From Roseovarius pelagicus (GTDB lineage Bacteria > Pseudomonadota > Alphaproteobacteria > Rhodobacterales > Rhodobacteraceae), in assembly GCF_025639885.1 (NCBI RefSeq), contig NZ_CP106738.1:3100001-3164000 (forward strand): a stretch of 64,000 bases of DNA. The letters are read 5' to 3'. Positions within the stretch are counted from its first letter, which is position 1. Every line of letters starts with the position of its first letter. The notes below the pieces were generated by a model. The model saw only the letters and a list, made by a program, of their open reading frames with translations, did not search any database and had not been told where the DNA came from. This document shows positions 38,769 through 47,466 of this stretch, in pieces. A program made the translations under genes and the position numbers.

Positions 38769-40202
38769 TCAGGTCCAGCCCGAGATCGACTTGACCTCGG
38801 TAAAGTCCTCGATGCCCCAGGTGCCGCCTTCGCGCCCGTTGCCGGACTGCTTCATCCCGCCAAAGGGTGCGCCTGCGCCACGGCTTTTGCCGTTGATCTC
38901 GACCATACCTGCACGCAAGGCGCGCGCCAGCCGGTTGGCGCGGGCCGGATCCTGGGTCTGGGCGTAGTTGGTCAGACCGTAGGGCGTATCGTTGGCGATC
39001 TCGATCCCTTCTTCTTCGGTATCAAAGGGGATGATCGACAGGACAGGACCAAAGATTTCTTCGCGGGCGATGACCATCTGATTATTCACATCTGCAAAGA
39101 CCGTCGGTTTGACGTAAAAGCCCCGGTTCAGGCCATCCGGCCGTCCAGTGCCGCCTGCGACCAGACGTGCGCCTTCGTCGATGCCCTTCTGGATCAGGTC
39201 CTGAATTTTGTTGAACTGTACTTCGTTCACCACCGGACCGATGTGGCGGCCTTCTTCGTTGGCGGGTCCAACGGTGATGCTGTTGGCGACCTCAGCGGCG
39301 GTCTCCACGGCTTGGTCATAAATCTCGCGCTGCACCAGCATACGTGTCGGCGCGTTGCAGGACTGACCAGAGTTGTTCATGCAATGCAGAACGCCGCGTT
39401 TTACTGCCTTTTCGTCGGCATCGGCGAAAATCAGGTTCGCGCCCTTGCCGCCCAACTCAAGGCTGACGCGCTTCAATGTGTCTGCCGCTGCCTTCGAGAT
39501 CAGCTTGCCTGCGCGGGATGATCCGGTAAAGCTGACCATGTCGACGTCCTCATGTACGGTCAGCTGGCTGCCTACGCCCACGCCATCGCCGTTCACCAGA
39601 TTGAACACACCTGCCGGTAGACCGGCCTCATGCACCATGTCGGCAAAGACCATCGCCGACAAAGGCGATTCCTCTGACGGTTTCAGAACCATGGTACAGC
39701 CGGCGACCAGTGCTGCGATCACTTTCAGCGTGACTTGGTTCATCGGCCAGTTCCATGGCGTGATCAACGCGGTCACGCCGATCGGCTCATGCGCGATCAT
39801 GCTGCCCGGTGTGCCGGGATCCATCTCATGCATGAATTTGAACTTCTTAGCCGTTTCGATGAAGGTGCTGATATGATAGCTGCCTGCACCCGTCTGCTGG
39901 TCGCGCGACATGTCAATGGGGGCGCCCATTTCCAGACTGATTGCCTGTGCCATATCTTCGCTGCGGCTGTTGTAAACTTCTAACAGCTTTTCGACATGGG
40001 CGATCCGCGTTGCGGGATCTGTCGCCGCCCACGCAGGAAAGGCTGCCTTTGCCGCGGTGACGGCTGCATCGGTATCGGCCTGCCCGCCAAGCGTGATGAT
40101 CGCGCAGGGTTCTTCGGTGGTGGGGTTGATGACATTGCAATCATTCTTGGCGGCTGGATCGGTCCAGGCCCCGTTGATGTAGAACTGACGTTTTTCGATC
40201 AT
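38769..40202 (-). CDS. Aldehyde dehydrogenase family protein
   Basis: A 477-residue NAD(P)+-dependent aldehyde dehydrogenase. The catalytic glutamate is in LELGGKGANL and the cysteine is in NNSGQSCNAPTRM. The coenzyme region GSSRAGKLISKAAA and the C-terminal APFGGMKQSGNGREGG are typical. The physiological aldehyde is unknown. The start at 40202 (MIEKRQFYING) is used; 40298 would add 32 basic residues. It is divergent from the peroxiredoxin gene. Confidence 0.94.
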   Translation of the reverse strand: MIEKRQFYINGAWTDPAAKNDCNVINPTTEEPCAIITLGGQADTDAAVTAAKAAFPAWAATDPATRIAHVEKLLEVYNSRSEDMAQAISLEMGAPIDMSRDQQTGAGSYHISTFIETAKKFKFMHEMDPGTPGSMIAHEPIGVTALITPWNWPMNQVTLKVIAALVAGCTMVLKPSEESPLSAMVFADMVHEAGLPAGVFNLVNGDGVGVGSQLTVHEDVDMVSFTGSSRAGKLISKAAADTLKRVSLELGGKGANLIFADADEKAVKRGVLHCMNNSGQSCNAPTRMLVQREIYDQAVETAAEVANSITVGPANEEGRHIGPVVNEVQFNKIQDLIQKGIDEGARLVAGGTGRPDGLNRGFYVKPTVFADVNNQMVIAREEIFGPVLSIIPFDTEEEGIEIANDTPYGLTNYAQTQDPARANRLARALRAGMVEINGKSRGAGAPFGGMKQSGNGREGGTWGIEDFTEVKSISGWT

Positions 40203-40375
40203 CTTTAACTCCGTGCGAAAAAAGGAAGGGCGCGCCGCCCGGCGAGCACCAGACAGCGTTGCTCGGCGCACCTTGTCACCCGGCGTGGCAAGGAGCAAGT
40301 GGGGTAGGGGTGCAATTTAAGATCATCAAGCCTATCTTGCGTCTGAGTCGAAACCAACTGTGAAGGAGAGCCGCT

Positions 40376-41029
40376 ATGGGCCTGCGCATTAATGATACCG
40401 TTCCCGATTTTTCGGCGGAAACAGACCAAGGGTCAATTAAGTTTCACGACTGGATTGGCGATAGCTGGGCGATTCTGTTTTCGCACCCCAAGGACTTTAC
40501 CCCGGTTTGCACGACGGAGTTCAGCGCTGTGGCGCGCCTGTCTGATGAATGGGAAAAACGCGGGACCAAGGTCATCGGCGTGTCGGTTGACGGTGTCGAG
40601 GATCACAAGAAATGGAAAGGCGATATTGAAACCGTCGCCAACACCAAGGCGGGTTTCCCGATCATCGCCGATGAAGGGCTGGCTGTGTCCAAGGCGTTCG
40701 ATATGTTGCCGGCAGAGGCCTATATGCCCGATGGCCGCACACCGAATGACAGCGCGACCGTTCGCAGCGTTTTTATTATCGGCCCTGACAAGCAACTGAA
40801 GCTGTCGATGACCTATCCGATGAATGTTGGCCGCAACTTCAGCGAAGTGTTGCGTGCCCTGGACGGATTGCAGACGGCCGCCAAGGCCGGTGTCGCAACG
40901 CCAGCCGACTGGCAGGTGGGTGAGGATGTGATCATTCCGCCATCGGTCAGCGACGAACAAGCCAAGGAAAAATTCGGCGAGTTTGACGCGGTTCTGCCCT
41001 ACTTGCGGAAAACAAAACTGCCGAGCTGA
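40376..41029 (+). CDS. 1-Cys peroxiredoxin (Prx6 type)
   Basis: Reduces peroxides through a single peroxidatic cysteine. 217 residues. The cysteine is in HPKDFTPVCTTEF and the catalytic arginine region is ATVRSVFIIGP. The C-terminal Prx6 extension (EDVIIPPSVSDEQA) is present. A GGAGAG site precedes the ATG. It is followed by a strong terminator, so it is a single-gene transcript. Confidence 0.95.
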   Translation: MGLRINDTVPDFSAETDQGSIKFHDWIGDSWAILFSHPKDFTPVCTTEFSAVARLSDEWEKRGTKVIGVSVDGVEDHKKWKGDIETVANTKAGFPIIADEGLAVSKAFDMLPAEAYMPDGRTPNDSATVRSVFIIGPDKQLKLSMTYPMNVGRNFSEVLRALDGLQTAAKAGVATPADWQVGEDVIIPPSVSDEQAKEKFGEFDAVLPYLRKTKLPS

Positions 41030-41059
41030 CTCTGACCGCGGGTCACAGCATTTTAATGC

Positions 41060-41093
41060 CCCGATCGGTATCTGCCGGTCGGGTTTTCTTTTT
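41060..41093 (+). terminator. Intrinsic terminator of the peroxiredoxin gene
   Basis: CCCGATCGG and CCGGTCGGG form a 9-bp stem with one G-U pair and a TATCTG loop. It is followed directly by TTTTCTTTTT, 30 bases after the stop codon. Confidence 0.88.
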
Positions 41094-41159
41094 CAAAGAC
41101 CTGATTTTAATCGCATTCAATATAATCAGAATTTGCCTGACTTCATTCCGGAGGCTAAG

Positions 41160-41222
41160 GTGAATTCCAACAGGCTAGGATGGCCGGGACCAAATTCGAC
41201 AGTTTACACGTGTGGTGCGTAG
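41160..41222 (+). CDS. Possible 20-residue peptide
   Basis: GTG at 41160 lies five bases after CCGGAGG and opens a 20-codon frame ending in TAG. The peptide includes proline, tyrosine and one cysteine near its end (TVYTCGA) and has no clear signal or membrane segment. It sits just upstream of the 41239-41278 terminator. The ribosome site is good for so short a frame, but coding is unproven. Confidence 0.3.
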   Translation: MNSNRLGWPGPNSTVYTCGA

Positions 41223-41238
41223 GGAGCACGTGGGGTGA

Positions 41239-41278
41239 CGGAGGGTTTCGGCTTTGGCCTGAACCCTCCGTTTTTTTT
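41239..41278 (+). terminator. Strong intrinsic terminator of an orphan transcript
   Basis: CGGAGGGTT and AACCCTCCG form a perfect 9-bp outer stem, extended inward by a short imperfect stem, and eight T follow. It works on the + strand only. No A run lies on the other side, so it does not serve the minus-strand DUF1761 gene. Confidence 0.88.
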
Positions 41279-41327
41279 GCACGCCTGATACCTGCCAATC
41301 CGCGTTGAGCCGTCCATATCGGAACGT

Positions 41328-41723
41328 TCAGAATGCTGTCAGTACGGCACCGATGACTGCACTGCCAAAAGTCGCGTATCCACCGTCAATCAGGGTTAGC
41401 CGTTTGGATCGTCCGGCAAAACCGTAGCAGGTCATCAGCCAAGGCAGTGCCAGAAACAGACCGATGCCGAGACCAGACACCAATCCCTCGCCAATCGTGT
41501 CTATCCCGCTAAGCGCAAAGATATGACGCATCATACCTGCTACCAGCAGCATCGCAACAAACCCGGCGATGTAGGGAACGGGATCAGAGCTGTTTGCGGG
41601 CTTGCCATCCGCGTTCACCGGGACGCCAGAGGCCGAGATCCACTGCTTTGCCAGAACTGAGTACCAGAATGCCCCGAAACCGAAACCTGCCACCGCCGCA
41701 ATGATCACGCTGAGAAATGCCAT
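41328..41723 (-). CDS. DUF1761 family membrane protein
   Basis: A 131-residue protein with four hydrophobic segments. The opening VAGFGFGAFWYSVLAKQWI is the DUF1761 signature (G-x-x-W-Y for a small integral membrane protein). YIAGFVAMLLVAGMMRH and GLGIGLFLALPWL follow. Function unknown. AAAGGA precedes the start. A 33-codon frame ends 12 bases upstream on the same strand. Confidence 0.85.
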   Translation of the reverse strand: MAFLSVIIAAVAGFGFGAFWYSVLAKQWISASGVPVNADGKPANSSDPVPYIAGFVAMLLVAGMMRHIFALSGIDTIGEGLVSGLGIGLFLALPWLMTCYGFAGRSKRLTLIDGGYATFGSAVIGAVLTAF

Positions 41724-41735
41724 CGGTTTGTCCTT

Positions 41736-41837
41736 TCACTTGCTGCTGTCTGACGCCAGAGTGCCAGCAAAGTCATAATCGGTCCAGTTTTCGGGAAGTC
41801 CACGAAAGAATGCGCCGCAGAGCGTGGCCTTTTCCAT
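41736..41837 (-). CDS. Small 33-residue frame upstream of DUF1761
   Basis: An ATG-initiated 33-codon frame with a protein-like composition (LCGAFFRGLPENWTDYDFAG) ends 12 bases before the DUF1761 start, as in an operon. It has no clear ribosome site of its own. It could be a real small gene, a coupled leader frame or a remnant of the decayed gene just upstream. Confidence 0.3.
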   Translation of the reverse strand: MEKATLCGAFFRGLPENWTDYDFAGTLASDSSK

Positions 41838-41884
41838 GTGATCAATCCGCTTGGTGTGGGTTAGTTGCCTTACAATTCGTCGGT

Positions 41885-42266
41885 TCATTTGCGCACTTCA
41901 TAAACCGCATTTCGCGCACCGTGCTTGTCGACGACGTATGTGCATTGCACGCCGGGAAGGCGACCAGTTCCTTGGCCAATACAACGTCTGTGCCCTATGC
42001 GACCAGATCTAGGTCGCTCAGCGATTCATTCTTGGTGAAACCGAACTGAACGACTTCGCCAGCTTCGCTCTGGTAAGGGGCAAAGCACGACTTGCGGGTC
42101 GTGTTTTTGTGAATACTCCACGCGCTCGGATTTCGGAACAGGAGATGTCGTCTGCGCTTGCGGGCAGAACGTGGTCAGCTTCAAGCGCCGTCGCGTCGCT
42201 TGTACCTACAAACAGGGTCGCGCATGCAGGAGCGTACGCGGTGACAGTTGAAAGTACTTTGGCCAT
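41885..42266 (-). pseudogene. Decayed gene for a small secreted protein
   Basis: The minus strand encodes one coherent protein of about 127 residues only if read across three lesions. Frame one starts at 42266 with a signal-like AKVLSTVTAYAPACATLFVG, then SADDISCSEIRARGVF. A frameshift near 42115 leads to KSCFAPYQSEAGEVVQFGF and ESLSDLDLV. A TAG stop lies near 41996-41998, then GTDVVLAKELVAFPA, and a second shift near 41945 leads to TYVVDKHGARNAVYEVRK and a stop at 41885. The two cysteines fit a periplasmic protein. No family is recognised. Confidence 0.6.
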
Positions 42267-42387
42267 CGTCAATTTCGAGTAGATGTTTTTTTGGCTCCCT
42301 GCCGCCTAGGATAGCACCGCTCACACTCAATGGAACATGACCTGAACAAAGAGTGTGACCACTTAAATCCGGCCATATTTGGCTGGA

Positions 42388-42810
42388 TTATCCCGGCTTT
42401 GTCTTACCCATCTCACAGACGATTTCCCATTCTCTCTCTGTCACAGGCTGAACTGACAAACGAGAGTTCTTGACCAGAACCATGTCTGCAAGTCGAGAGT
42501 CGGCTTTGATCATGTCCAGTGTCACAGGCTGTGCGAAGGGACGGACCGCCCGGATGTCCACGCATTCCCAACGATCATCGTCTGCCGTGCTGTCGGGGTG
42601 CGATTCTGCGCAGATTTCGACAATACCCACCACGGCCTTCTCTGTCTGCGAATGGTAGAAAAAACCCCGGTCCCCAGCCGCCATTTTGCGCATGAAATTG
42701 CGCGCCTGATAGTTGCGTACGCCGTCCCACTCCTCGCCTGCATCTCCCTTGGCCACCTGATCGTCCCAACTCCAGGTCGCCGGTTCAGATTTAAAGAGCC
42801 AAAGCGCCAT
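42388..42810 (-). CDS. EVE domain protein
   Basis: A 140-residue protein that is one EVE (PUA-related) domain. The conserved opening is WLFKSEPATWSWDDQ, then WDGVRNYQARNFMR and GDRGFFYHSQ. EVE domains bind modified bases in DNA or RNA; the housekeeping version here is widespread in proteobacteria. It is last in the minus-strand run tsaD-gpsA-yciI-EVE, one base after the YciI stop. Confidence 0.93.
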   Translation of the reverse strand: MALWLFKSEPATWSWDDQVAKGDAGEEWDGVRNYQARNFMRKMAAGDRGFFYHSQTEKAVVGIVEICAESHPDSTADDDRWECVDIRAVRPFAQPVTLDMIKADSRLADMVLVKNSRLSVQPVTEREWEIVCEMGKTKPG

Positions 42811-42811
42811 G

Positions 42812-43081
42812 TCAGATCACCTTTTTCCATGCAATCATTCTGACCTCGGAGAATAATCCGGCCCTGGCATAGGGATCATTTTCGGCCCATTGCTCTGCGG
42901 CGGCCATGTCTGGCACATCAAGGATGACCAATGAGCCGATCATCTCGCCACCTTCGTCCAGAAACGGCCCCGCCTGACTAACCACGCCGCTGTCCTTGAG
43001 ATAGGCGATATGCGCATCGCGATTGTCGATCCGGGTCTGGAGCGCACCAGTATTGTCCTTGGCCATAAGAGCAATCAGCAT
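42812..43081 (-). CDS. YciI family protein
   Basis: An 89-residue ferredoxin-like-fold protein. It has the family's histidine-containing helix ([14 protein letters not shown]), [17 protein letters not shown] and the C-terminal [16 protein letters not shown] with the conserved D-P-Y. The function is unknown, possibly a small hydrolase. Its start overlaps the gpsA stop by seven bases. Confidence 0.92.
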   Translation of the reverse strand: MLIALMAKDNTGALQTRIDNRDAHIAYLKDSGVVSQAGPFLDEGGEMIGSLVILDVPDMAAAEQWAENDPYARAGLFSEVRMIAWKKVI

Positions 43082-44040
43082 TTTTCTTCCTTCAATGGAC
43101 GTGAGAGCAAATTATTCATAGCCTGATCTACACGCAGTTGACCATTGGTCAATCCGCACACGGCGTCGGTGATTGGCATGTCGATCTGTAACGCCCGCGC
43201 GCGTGCTTGAACTGCCTGAGCCGTGGCCGCACCTTCAACGGTAACCGAAGCATCGAAATCCTCTCCGCGCCCGATGCTCAGACCAAACCGTGCGTTGCGC
43301 GATTGTTCCGAGGTACAGGTCAGCGTTAAATCGCCAAACCCCGATAGTCCCGAAAGTGTTTCAGCGCGTGCACCGACGGCCTGCGCCATGCGTTGCATTT
43401 CTGCGTATCCGCGCGTCATGAGTGCGGCGCGTGCGCTCTCACCCAATCCGGCACCCATGGCTGCCCCGCAGGCAATCGCCATGACGTTCTTGAGCGCGCC
43501 ACCCAATTCCGATCCGATCGTGTCGGTGGTTCTGTATAGCCGCAGGTTGGCAGTGCTGAGCCTGTCCTGTAGCGCGCCACCTGCCAGTGCGTCGGCACAG
43601 GCCAGCGTCATGGCCGTGGGCAGACCTTTCGCGATGTCATGTGCAAAGCCGGGGCCGGTCAGGATCGCGGCCACCGCATCGGGCACTGTTTCGGTGATTA
43701 CCTGTACTGGCCCCTGTAGGGTCTCTAACTCGACGCCCTTGCAGCAGGCGACCAGCGTCTTGCCCGCTAGGTTGGGGGCATACTCGGTCAAAACCGTGCG
43801 CAGTTTCTGCATGGGCACAGCGAGTAGCACAATGGTCGCGTGCTGCAACTCGTCAATATCGGCACTGAGGCGCAAGGTGTCGGGCAGAGCGGTGCCGGGC
43901 AGACGGCGCGCGTTTTCGCCCGCGATCCGCATCTCGTCGATATGAGTGCGATCCCGTGCCCAGAGTGTGACAGGGCCGTTCCCGGTTAGTGAGATGGCCA
44001 GCGCCGTGCCGAATGCTCCTGCGCCCATGACCCCGATCAT
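43075..44040 (-). CDS. gpsA: NAD(P)H-dependent glycerol-3-phosphate dehydrogenase
   Basis: Reduces dihydroxyacetone phosphate to sn-glycerol-3-phosphate for phospholipid synthesis. 321 residues. It has the N-terminal Rossmann loop [13 protein letters not shown], and the catalytic lysine region [14 protein letters not shown] is clear. The start at 44040 overlaps the tsaD stop by four bases, so it is translationally coupled; 44100 is rejected. Confidence 0.95.
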   Translation of the reverse strand: MIGVMGAGAFGTALAISLTGNGPVTLWARDRTHIDEMRIAGENARRLPGTALPDTLRLSADIDELQHATIVLLAVPMQKLRTVLTEYAPNLAGKTLVACCKGVELETLQGPVQVITETVPDAVAAILTGPGFAHDIAKGLPTAMTLACADALAGGALQDRLSTANLRLYRTTDTIGSELGGALKNVMAIACGAAMGAGLGESARAALMTRGYAEMQRMAQAVGARAETLSGLSGFGDLTLTCTSEQSRNARFGLSIGRGEDFDASVTVEGAATAQAVQARARALQIDMPITDAVCGLTNGQLRVDQAMNNLLSRPLKEEKC

Positions 44041-45134
44041 GCCTTTGCCCCTTTTCTGCCCGATCCCAACATCGGCGCGCTGGAGCGATCCAGCGGCCAC
44101 CGGGGGCGGGCGCTTAGGTCCATACCGTCGCGTTGGCCATCCATCAGCAGCAACCCGCCCGCGTAGGCGATCATCGCGGCGTTATCTGTGCAGTATCGCA
44201 ATGGCGGTGCAACGAACCGGGTGTCGGATTTGGCGGCCACGCCTTCCAGAGCGGCGCGTATGCTCTTGTTTGCAGCCACACCGCCGGCGACGGCCAATGC
44301 GCTGAGCGCTATGCCACGTTTCGTACATTCGGCCAGCGCCCGCCGAGTCTTCTCGGCCAGCACATCGCACATCGCGGCCTGAAATCCGGCACAGAGATCG
44401 GCACGGTCGGTGCGTGTCAGGCCGCCACGTTCAGTCATGGTCGCGTCACGGGTGCGCAACAACGCGGTTTTCAACCCCGAGAACGACATGTCGCATCCCG
44501 GGCGATCCAGCAGCGGGCGGGGAAAGGCAAAGCGTACCGGATCACCGGACTTCGCGGCCTCTTCAACCTGCGGGCCACCGGGCTGAGGGAGAGCCAAGAG
44601 ACGGGCAGTCTTGTCGAATGCCTCGCCGGGGGCGTCATCGATTGTCCCGCCGAGGCGCGTAAACCGGTCCGGTCCGTGGACGATCAGAAATTGACAGTGA
44701 CCGCCAGAGACCAACAACATAAGGTATGGAAACGGTACATTGTCCTCCAACTGCGGGCTAAGAGCGTGCCCGGCCAGATGATTTACGCCGACTAGCGGCT
44801 TGCCTGCGCCTATCGCCAAACCCTTGGCGCACATCACTCCGGAAATGACGCCGCCGATTAACCCAGGACCGGCTGTCACCGCGATTCCGTCGACAGCGTC
44901 CACCCCTAACCCGGCGACAGTCAGCGCATCGCTGACACAAAGGTCAAGCTTTTCGGCGTGGGCGCGGGCGGCAATTTCGGGCACGACGCCGCCGAAATCC
45001 GCGTGCAGCGCCTCCTGACCTTCGGTAACGAGCGCTAGGATTTCAGGGCAATTGCGCGGGTCCATACGCAAGATTGCCGCGGACGTATCGTCGCAGCTGC
45101 TCTCTAATCCCAGTATTGTCCACGTCTGTGTCAT
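44037..45134 (-). CDS. tsaD: tRNA N6-adenosine threonylcarbamoyltransferase
   Basis: Transfers threonylcarbamoyl to A37 of ANN-decoding tRNAs. A 365-residue ASKHA-fold protein. It has [15 protein letters not shown] at the start, the metal-binding histidines in [20 protein letters not shown] and the C-terminal [12 protein letters not shown]. The start at 45134 is the family start. It is divergent from hemD across 49 bases and leads the tsaD-gpsA-yciI-EVE run. Confidence 0.96.
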   Translation of the reverse strand: MTQTWTILGLESSCDDTSAAILRMDPRNCPEILALVTEGQEALHADFGGVVPEIAARAHAEKLDLCVSDALTVAGLGVDAVDGIAVTAGPGLIGGVISGVMCAKGLAIGAGKPLVGVNHLAGHALSPQLEDNVPFPYLMLLVSGGHCQFLIVHGPDRFTRLGGTIDDAPGEAFDKTARLLALPQPGGPQVEEAAKSGDPVRFAFPRPLLDRPGCDMSFSGLKTALLRTRDATMTERGGLTRTDRADLCAGFQAAMCDVLAEKTRRALAECTKRGIALSALAVAGGVAANKSIRAALEGVAAKSDTRFVAPPLRYCTDNAAMIAYAGGLLLMDGQRDGMDLSARPRWPLDRSSAPMLGSGRKGAKA

Positions 45135-45183
45135 GGTTCTGCCCGTTGCGGTGCTACACTTAGGCAGGTAACACCGCAGGGCC

Positions 45184-45939
45184 ATGCAAACAACTCCGCT
45201 CACATCTGCCGCACCCTTGGTGCTGATCACCCGGCCAGAACCGGGCGCAAGCCAGTTCGCGACCGCCATGAGTGAACGCTATGGCGGACGGATGCATGCG
45301 CTTTGTTCACCAGTGATGGATATTGTCCCTGCTGGTGCGGTGCCCGATCTGACGGGTGTCCGGACGCTGGTTTTCACGTCGCAGAATGGTGTGCTTGCCT
45401 ATGCTGCAGGTACGGACCGCCGGGATATCCCGTGTTATGCGGTGGGGGATACCACCGCACAGGCCGCCGAAAGGGCTGGAATACAGGCGATTTCAGCCAA
45501 GGGGACGGCAGAAGACCTGCTGGCGATGATGCTCTCGGACGATCTGCGCGGGCCTGTACTGCATTTGCGCGGGGCGCATGCGGCGGCTGATGTGGCTGGA
45601 GCGTTACGTGATGCCGGGTACGAAGCGCATGATGCAGTGCTTTATGAACAAGAACCCCGTGGATTGACTGCTGCAGCACGAGAAGCCTTGCGCGGTAAGG
45701 GCCCGGTGATCCTGCCGCTATTCTCGCCGCGTAGTGCACGACTGGTCATTGCCGATACTTATCCTACATGTCCGTTGGTGCCGTTGGCGATCAGTGACGC
45801 CGCTGCCTTGGCGTTGCCCGCACAGCTGGCACAGGCGGCGATCGTGGCGCAGCGCCCGGATGGATGCGCGATGCTAGAGGCGATGGCGGATGCGCTGACC
45901 GCGGCCAAGCGGCTTGAGGGTGCAATAGGGCCGCAGTAA
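45184..45939 (+). CDS. hemD: Uroporphyrinogen-III synthase
   Basis: Closes hydroxymethylbilane to uroporphyrinogen III. 251 residues with the low conservation usual for HemD. Recognisable parts are [37 protein letters not shown] and [12 protein letters not shown]. The position between tsaD and the mitofilin-like/hemY genes is the standard alphaproteobacterial arrangement. Confidence 0.92.
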   Translation: MQTTPLTSAAPLVLITRPEPGASQFATAMSERYGGRMHALCSPVMDIVPAGAVPDLTGVRTLVFTSQNGVLAYAAGTDRRDIPCYAVGDTTAQAAERAGIQAISAKGTAEDLLAMMLSDDLRGPVLHLRGAHAAADVAGALRDAGYEAHDAVLYEQEPRGLTAAAREALRGKGPVILPLFSPRSARLVIADTYPTCPLVPLAISDAAALALPAQLAQAAIVAQRPDGCAMLEAMADALTAAKRLEGAIGPQ

Positions 45940-45985
45940 GGTTGTCGAACGCTCGGTTGTGGCAGATTCGAAAAGGGTTTTGAAA

Positions 45986-47446
45986 GTGGCGGAAAAAAAG
46001 AAATCTTCCAACAACGCACGAACCCGCAAGGATGACGCGGTCAAGGCGGATACAGCCACAGGTGCGGCCGGTGAGGATAATCTGGAAACGGCTCAGAAAC
46101 CGGACACTTCCACGGAAGAAAGCACAACCGAGAACGTGTCAGGCAAAGATGAAGCCGATGCCGCAACACCAAGCGACAAAGCGATACGGGCGGAGGATTT
46201 AGAATCCGGGTCCAATACGGCTGAACAGGGTGCGGTTACTGCTGCCGATACGCAGGACAGTTCAACGCAATCCGATGACGATGTCGTGCCCGACACGGAT
46301 GCTGAGCCGACTGGCGATGATCGCGCGGCGGGAAACCCATCAGAGAATGAAACGGTAGCGACGCCCACCGGAACGGAGCCTCTAGACGATAGTGCTGCAC
46401 CTGCCTTGGTGCCAGTCACGCCGACGTCTGAGCCGAAATCGGGATTCTGGCCTATGGTTCTGGGCGGGGTGATCGCGGCAGGCATCGGCGCTGGCACCGC
46501 GTATTATGTTCTGCCGAAAATCGGCGTCTTGGGTGTACCCGAGGGTACATTCAGAGATGACGTGACGGGCATACATGCCGCACAATCGCAGAAGATCGAA
46601 GAGCAGTCAGCCGAGATCGAAACGCTGCGCAACGAGATTGCAAAGGCACGAGAGGCGGCTGAGGCCGCCACCGGTGCGGGCGGTTCCCCGGATTTGACTG
46701 CGATTGAAGACACGCAAAGCGATCTCCAGACACAGTTGGCCGCGCTATCCGATCAGATTAGCGGTTTGCAAAGCAAGATGACGGCGCTCGAATCGCGACC
46801 GATATCTGGCGGATCTTCGGTGTCGCAGAGCGAGATCAACGACCTACAGCAGATGCTTGAAACCCAATCCGAGGCGCTGGCAATGCAGCAGACCGAGATT
46901 GCGGCCCTTAGCGCGGATGCAGCCGAACAAGAAGCCGCTGCTGTGGCGTCGGCGTCTGCAGCGCTACGGCGTGCGGCCCTGACCCGAATTCGCACCGCGT
47001 TGGACACCGGGACGGGCTTTACCGGCGCACTGGATGATCTCGAAGCAACCGGGCAAGAGGTCCCCGACGCACTGCGTGCAGTGGCAGCGGAGGGGGTGCC
47101 GTCAATGGCCAGCCTACAGGATGCGTTCCCGCCTGCTGCGCGTCTCGCGCTTGCTGATGCGCGCAAGGAACTCGGTGAAAGCGGTGAGGGGCAAGGCGGA
47201 GTAATGGCCTTTCTCAGTGATCAGCTGGGCGCACGATCGCTGGAGCCGCGCGAAGGTGACGACCCCGATGCCGTGCTTTCGCGGGCCGAGTTTGCGCTGC
47301 ACGAGGCGCGGCTGGGTGATGCGCTGGCTGAAATCGCAACATTGCCAGCCACCGGGCAGGCGGCTCTTGCCGGTTGGGTTGAAAATGCCCGTACACGGAT
47401 GAATGCGACCCGTGCCGTCGATGCGCTCAGCGCGGAAATCAACTGA
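45986..47446 (+). CDS. Mitofilin-like inner membrane protein (COG4223 type)
   Basis: About 486 residues. The N-terminal 150 residues are low-complexity and acidic with lysine at the start (AEKKKSSNNARTRKDD). One membrane helix follows (GFWPMVLGGVIAAGIGAGTAYYVL, broken into two parts here for length). A long coiled coil follows, then a C-terminal mitofilin-like helical domain (FPPAARLALADARKEL, LARGSLEP-like region). Related proteins shape intracytoplasmic membranes and accompany hem genes. GTG at 45986 with an AAGGG site is preferred; GTG at 45959 would add nine residues. Confidence 0.85.
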   Translation: MAEKKKSSNNARTRKDDAVKADTATGAAGEDNLETAQKPDTSTEESTTENVSGKDEADAATPSDKAIRAEDLESGSNTAEQGAVTAADTQDSSTQSDDDVVPDTDAEPTGDDRAAGNPSENETVATPTGTEPLDDSAAPALVPVTPTSEPKSGFWPMVLGGVIAAGIGAGTAYYVLPKIGVLGVPEGTFRDDVTGIHAAQSQKIEEQSAEIETLRNEIAKAREAAEAATGAGGSPDLTAIEDTQSDLQTQLAALSDQISGLQSKMTALESRPISGGSSVSQSEINDLQQMLETQSEALAMQQTEIAALSADAAEQEAAAVASASAALRRAALTRIRTALDTGTGFTGALDDLEATGQEVPDALRAVAAEGVPSMASLQDAFPPAARLALADARKELGESGEGQGGVMAFLSDQLGARSLEPREGDDPDAVLSRAEFALHEARLGDALAEIATLPATGQAALAGWVENARTRMNATRAVDALSAEIN

Positions 47447-47466
47447 TCCCGAAAGGTTAACGCTTC

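Larger units (their letters stand above)
41121..41278 (+). ncRNA. Orphan small transcription unit (sRNA or tiny-peptide mRNA)
   Basis: Between the peroxiredoxin terminator and a second strong + strand terminator lies a short unit with no ordinary gene. A perfect TATAAT sits at 41121-41126, although the -35 region is poor. A transcript from about 41133 to 41278 would be near 145 bases. It contains a GGAGG site and a 20-codon GTG-initiated frame. The upstream DNA also forms CTGATT/AATCAG (41101-41129). It could be a small regulatory RNA, a peptide mRNA or both. Confidence 0.4.

Noticed and set aside
41101..41129. CTGATT/AATCAG stem as a riboswitch
   Set aside because: Only six pairs around a 17-base loop that contains the -10 box. 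No riboswitch fold is recognisable.
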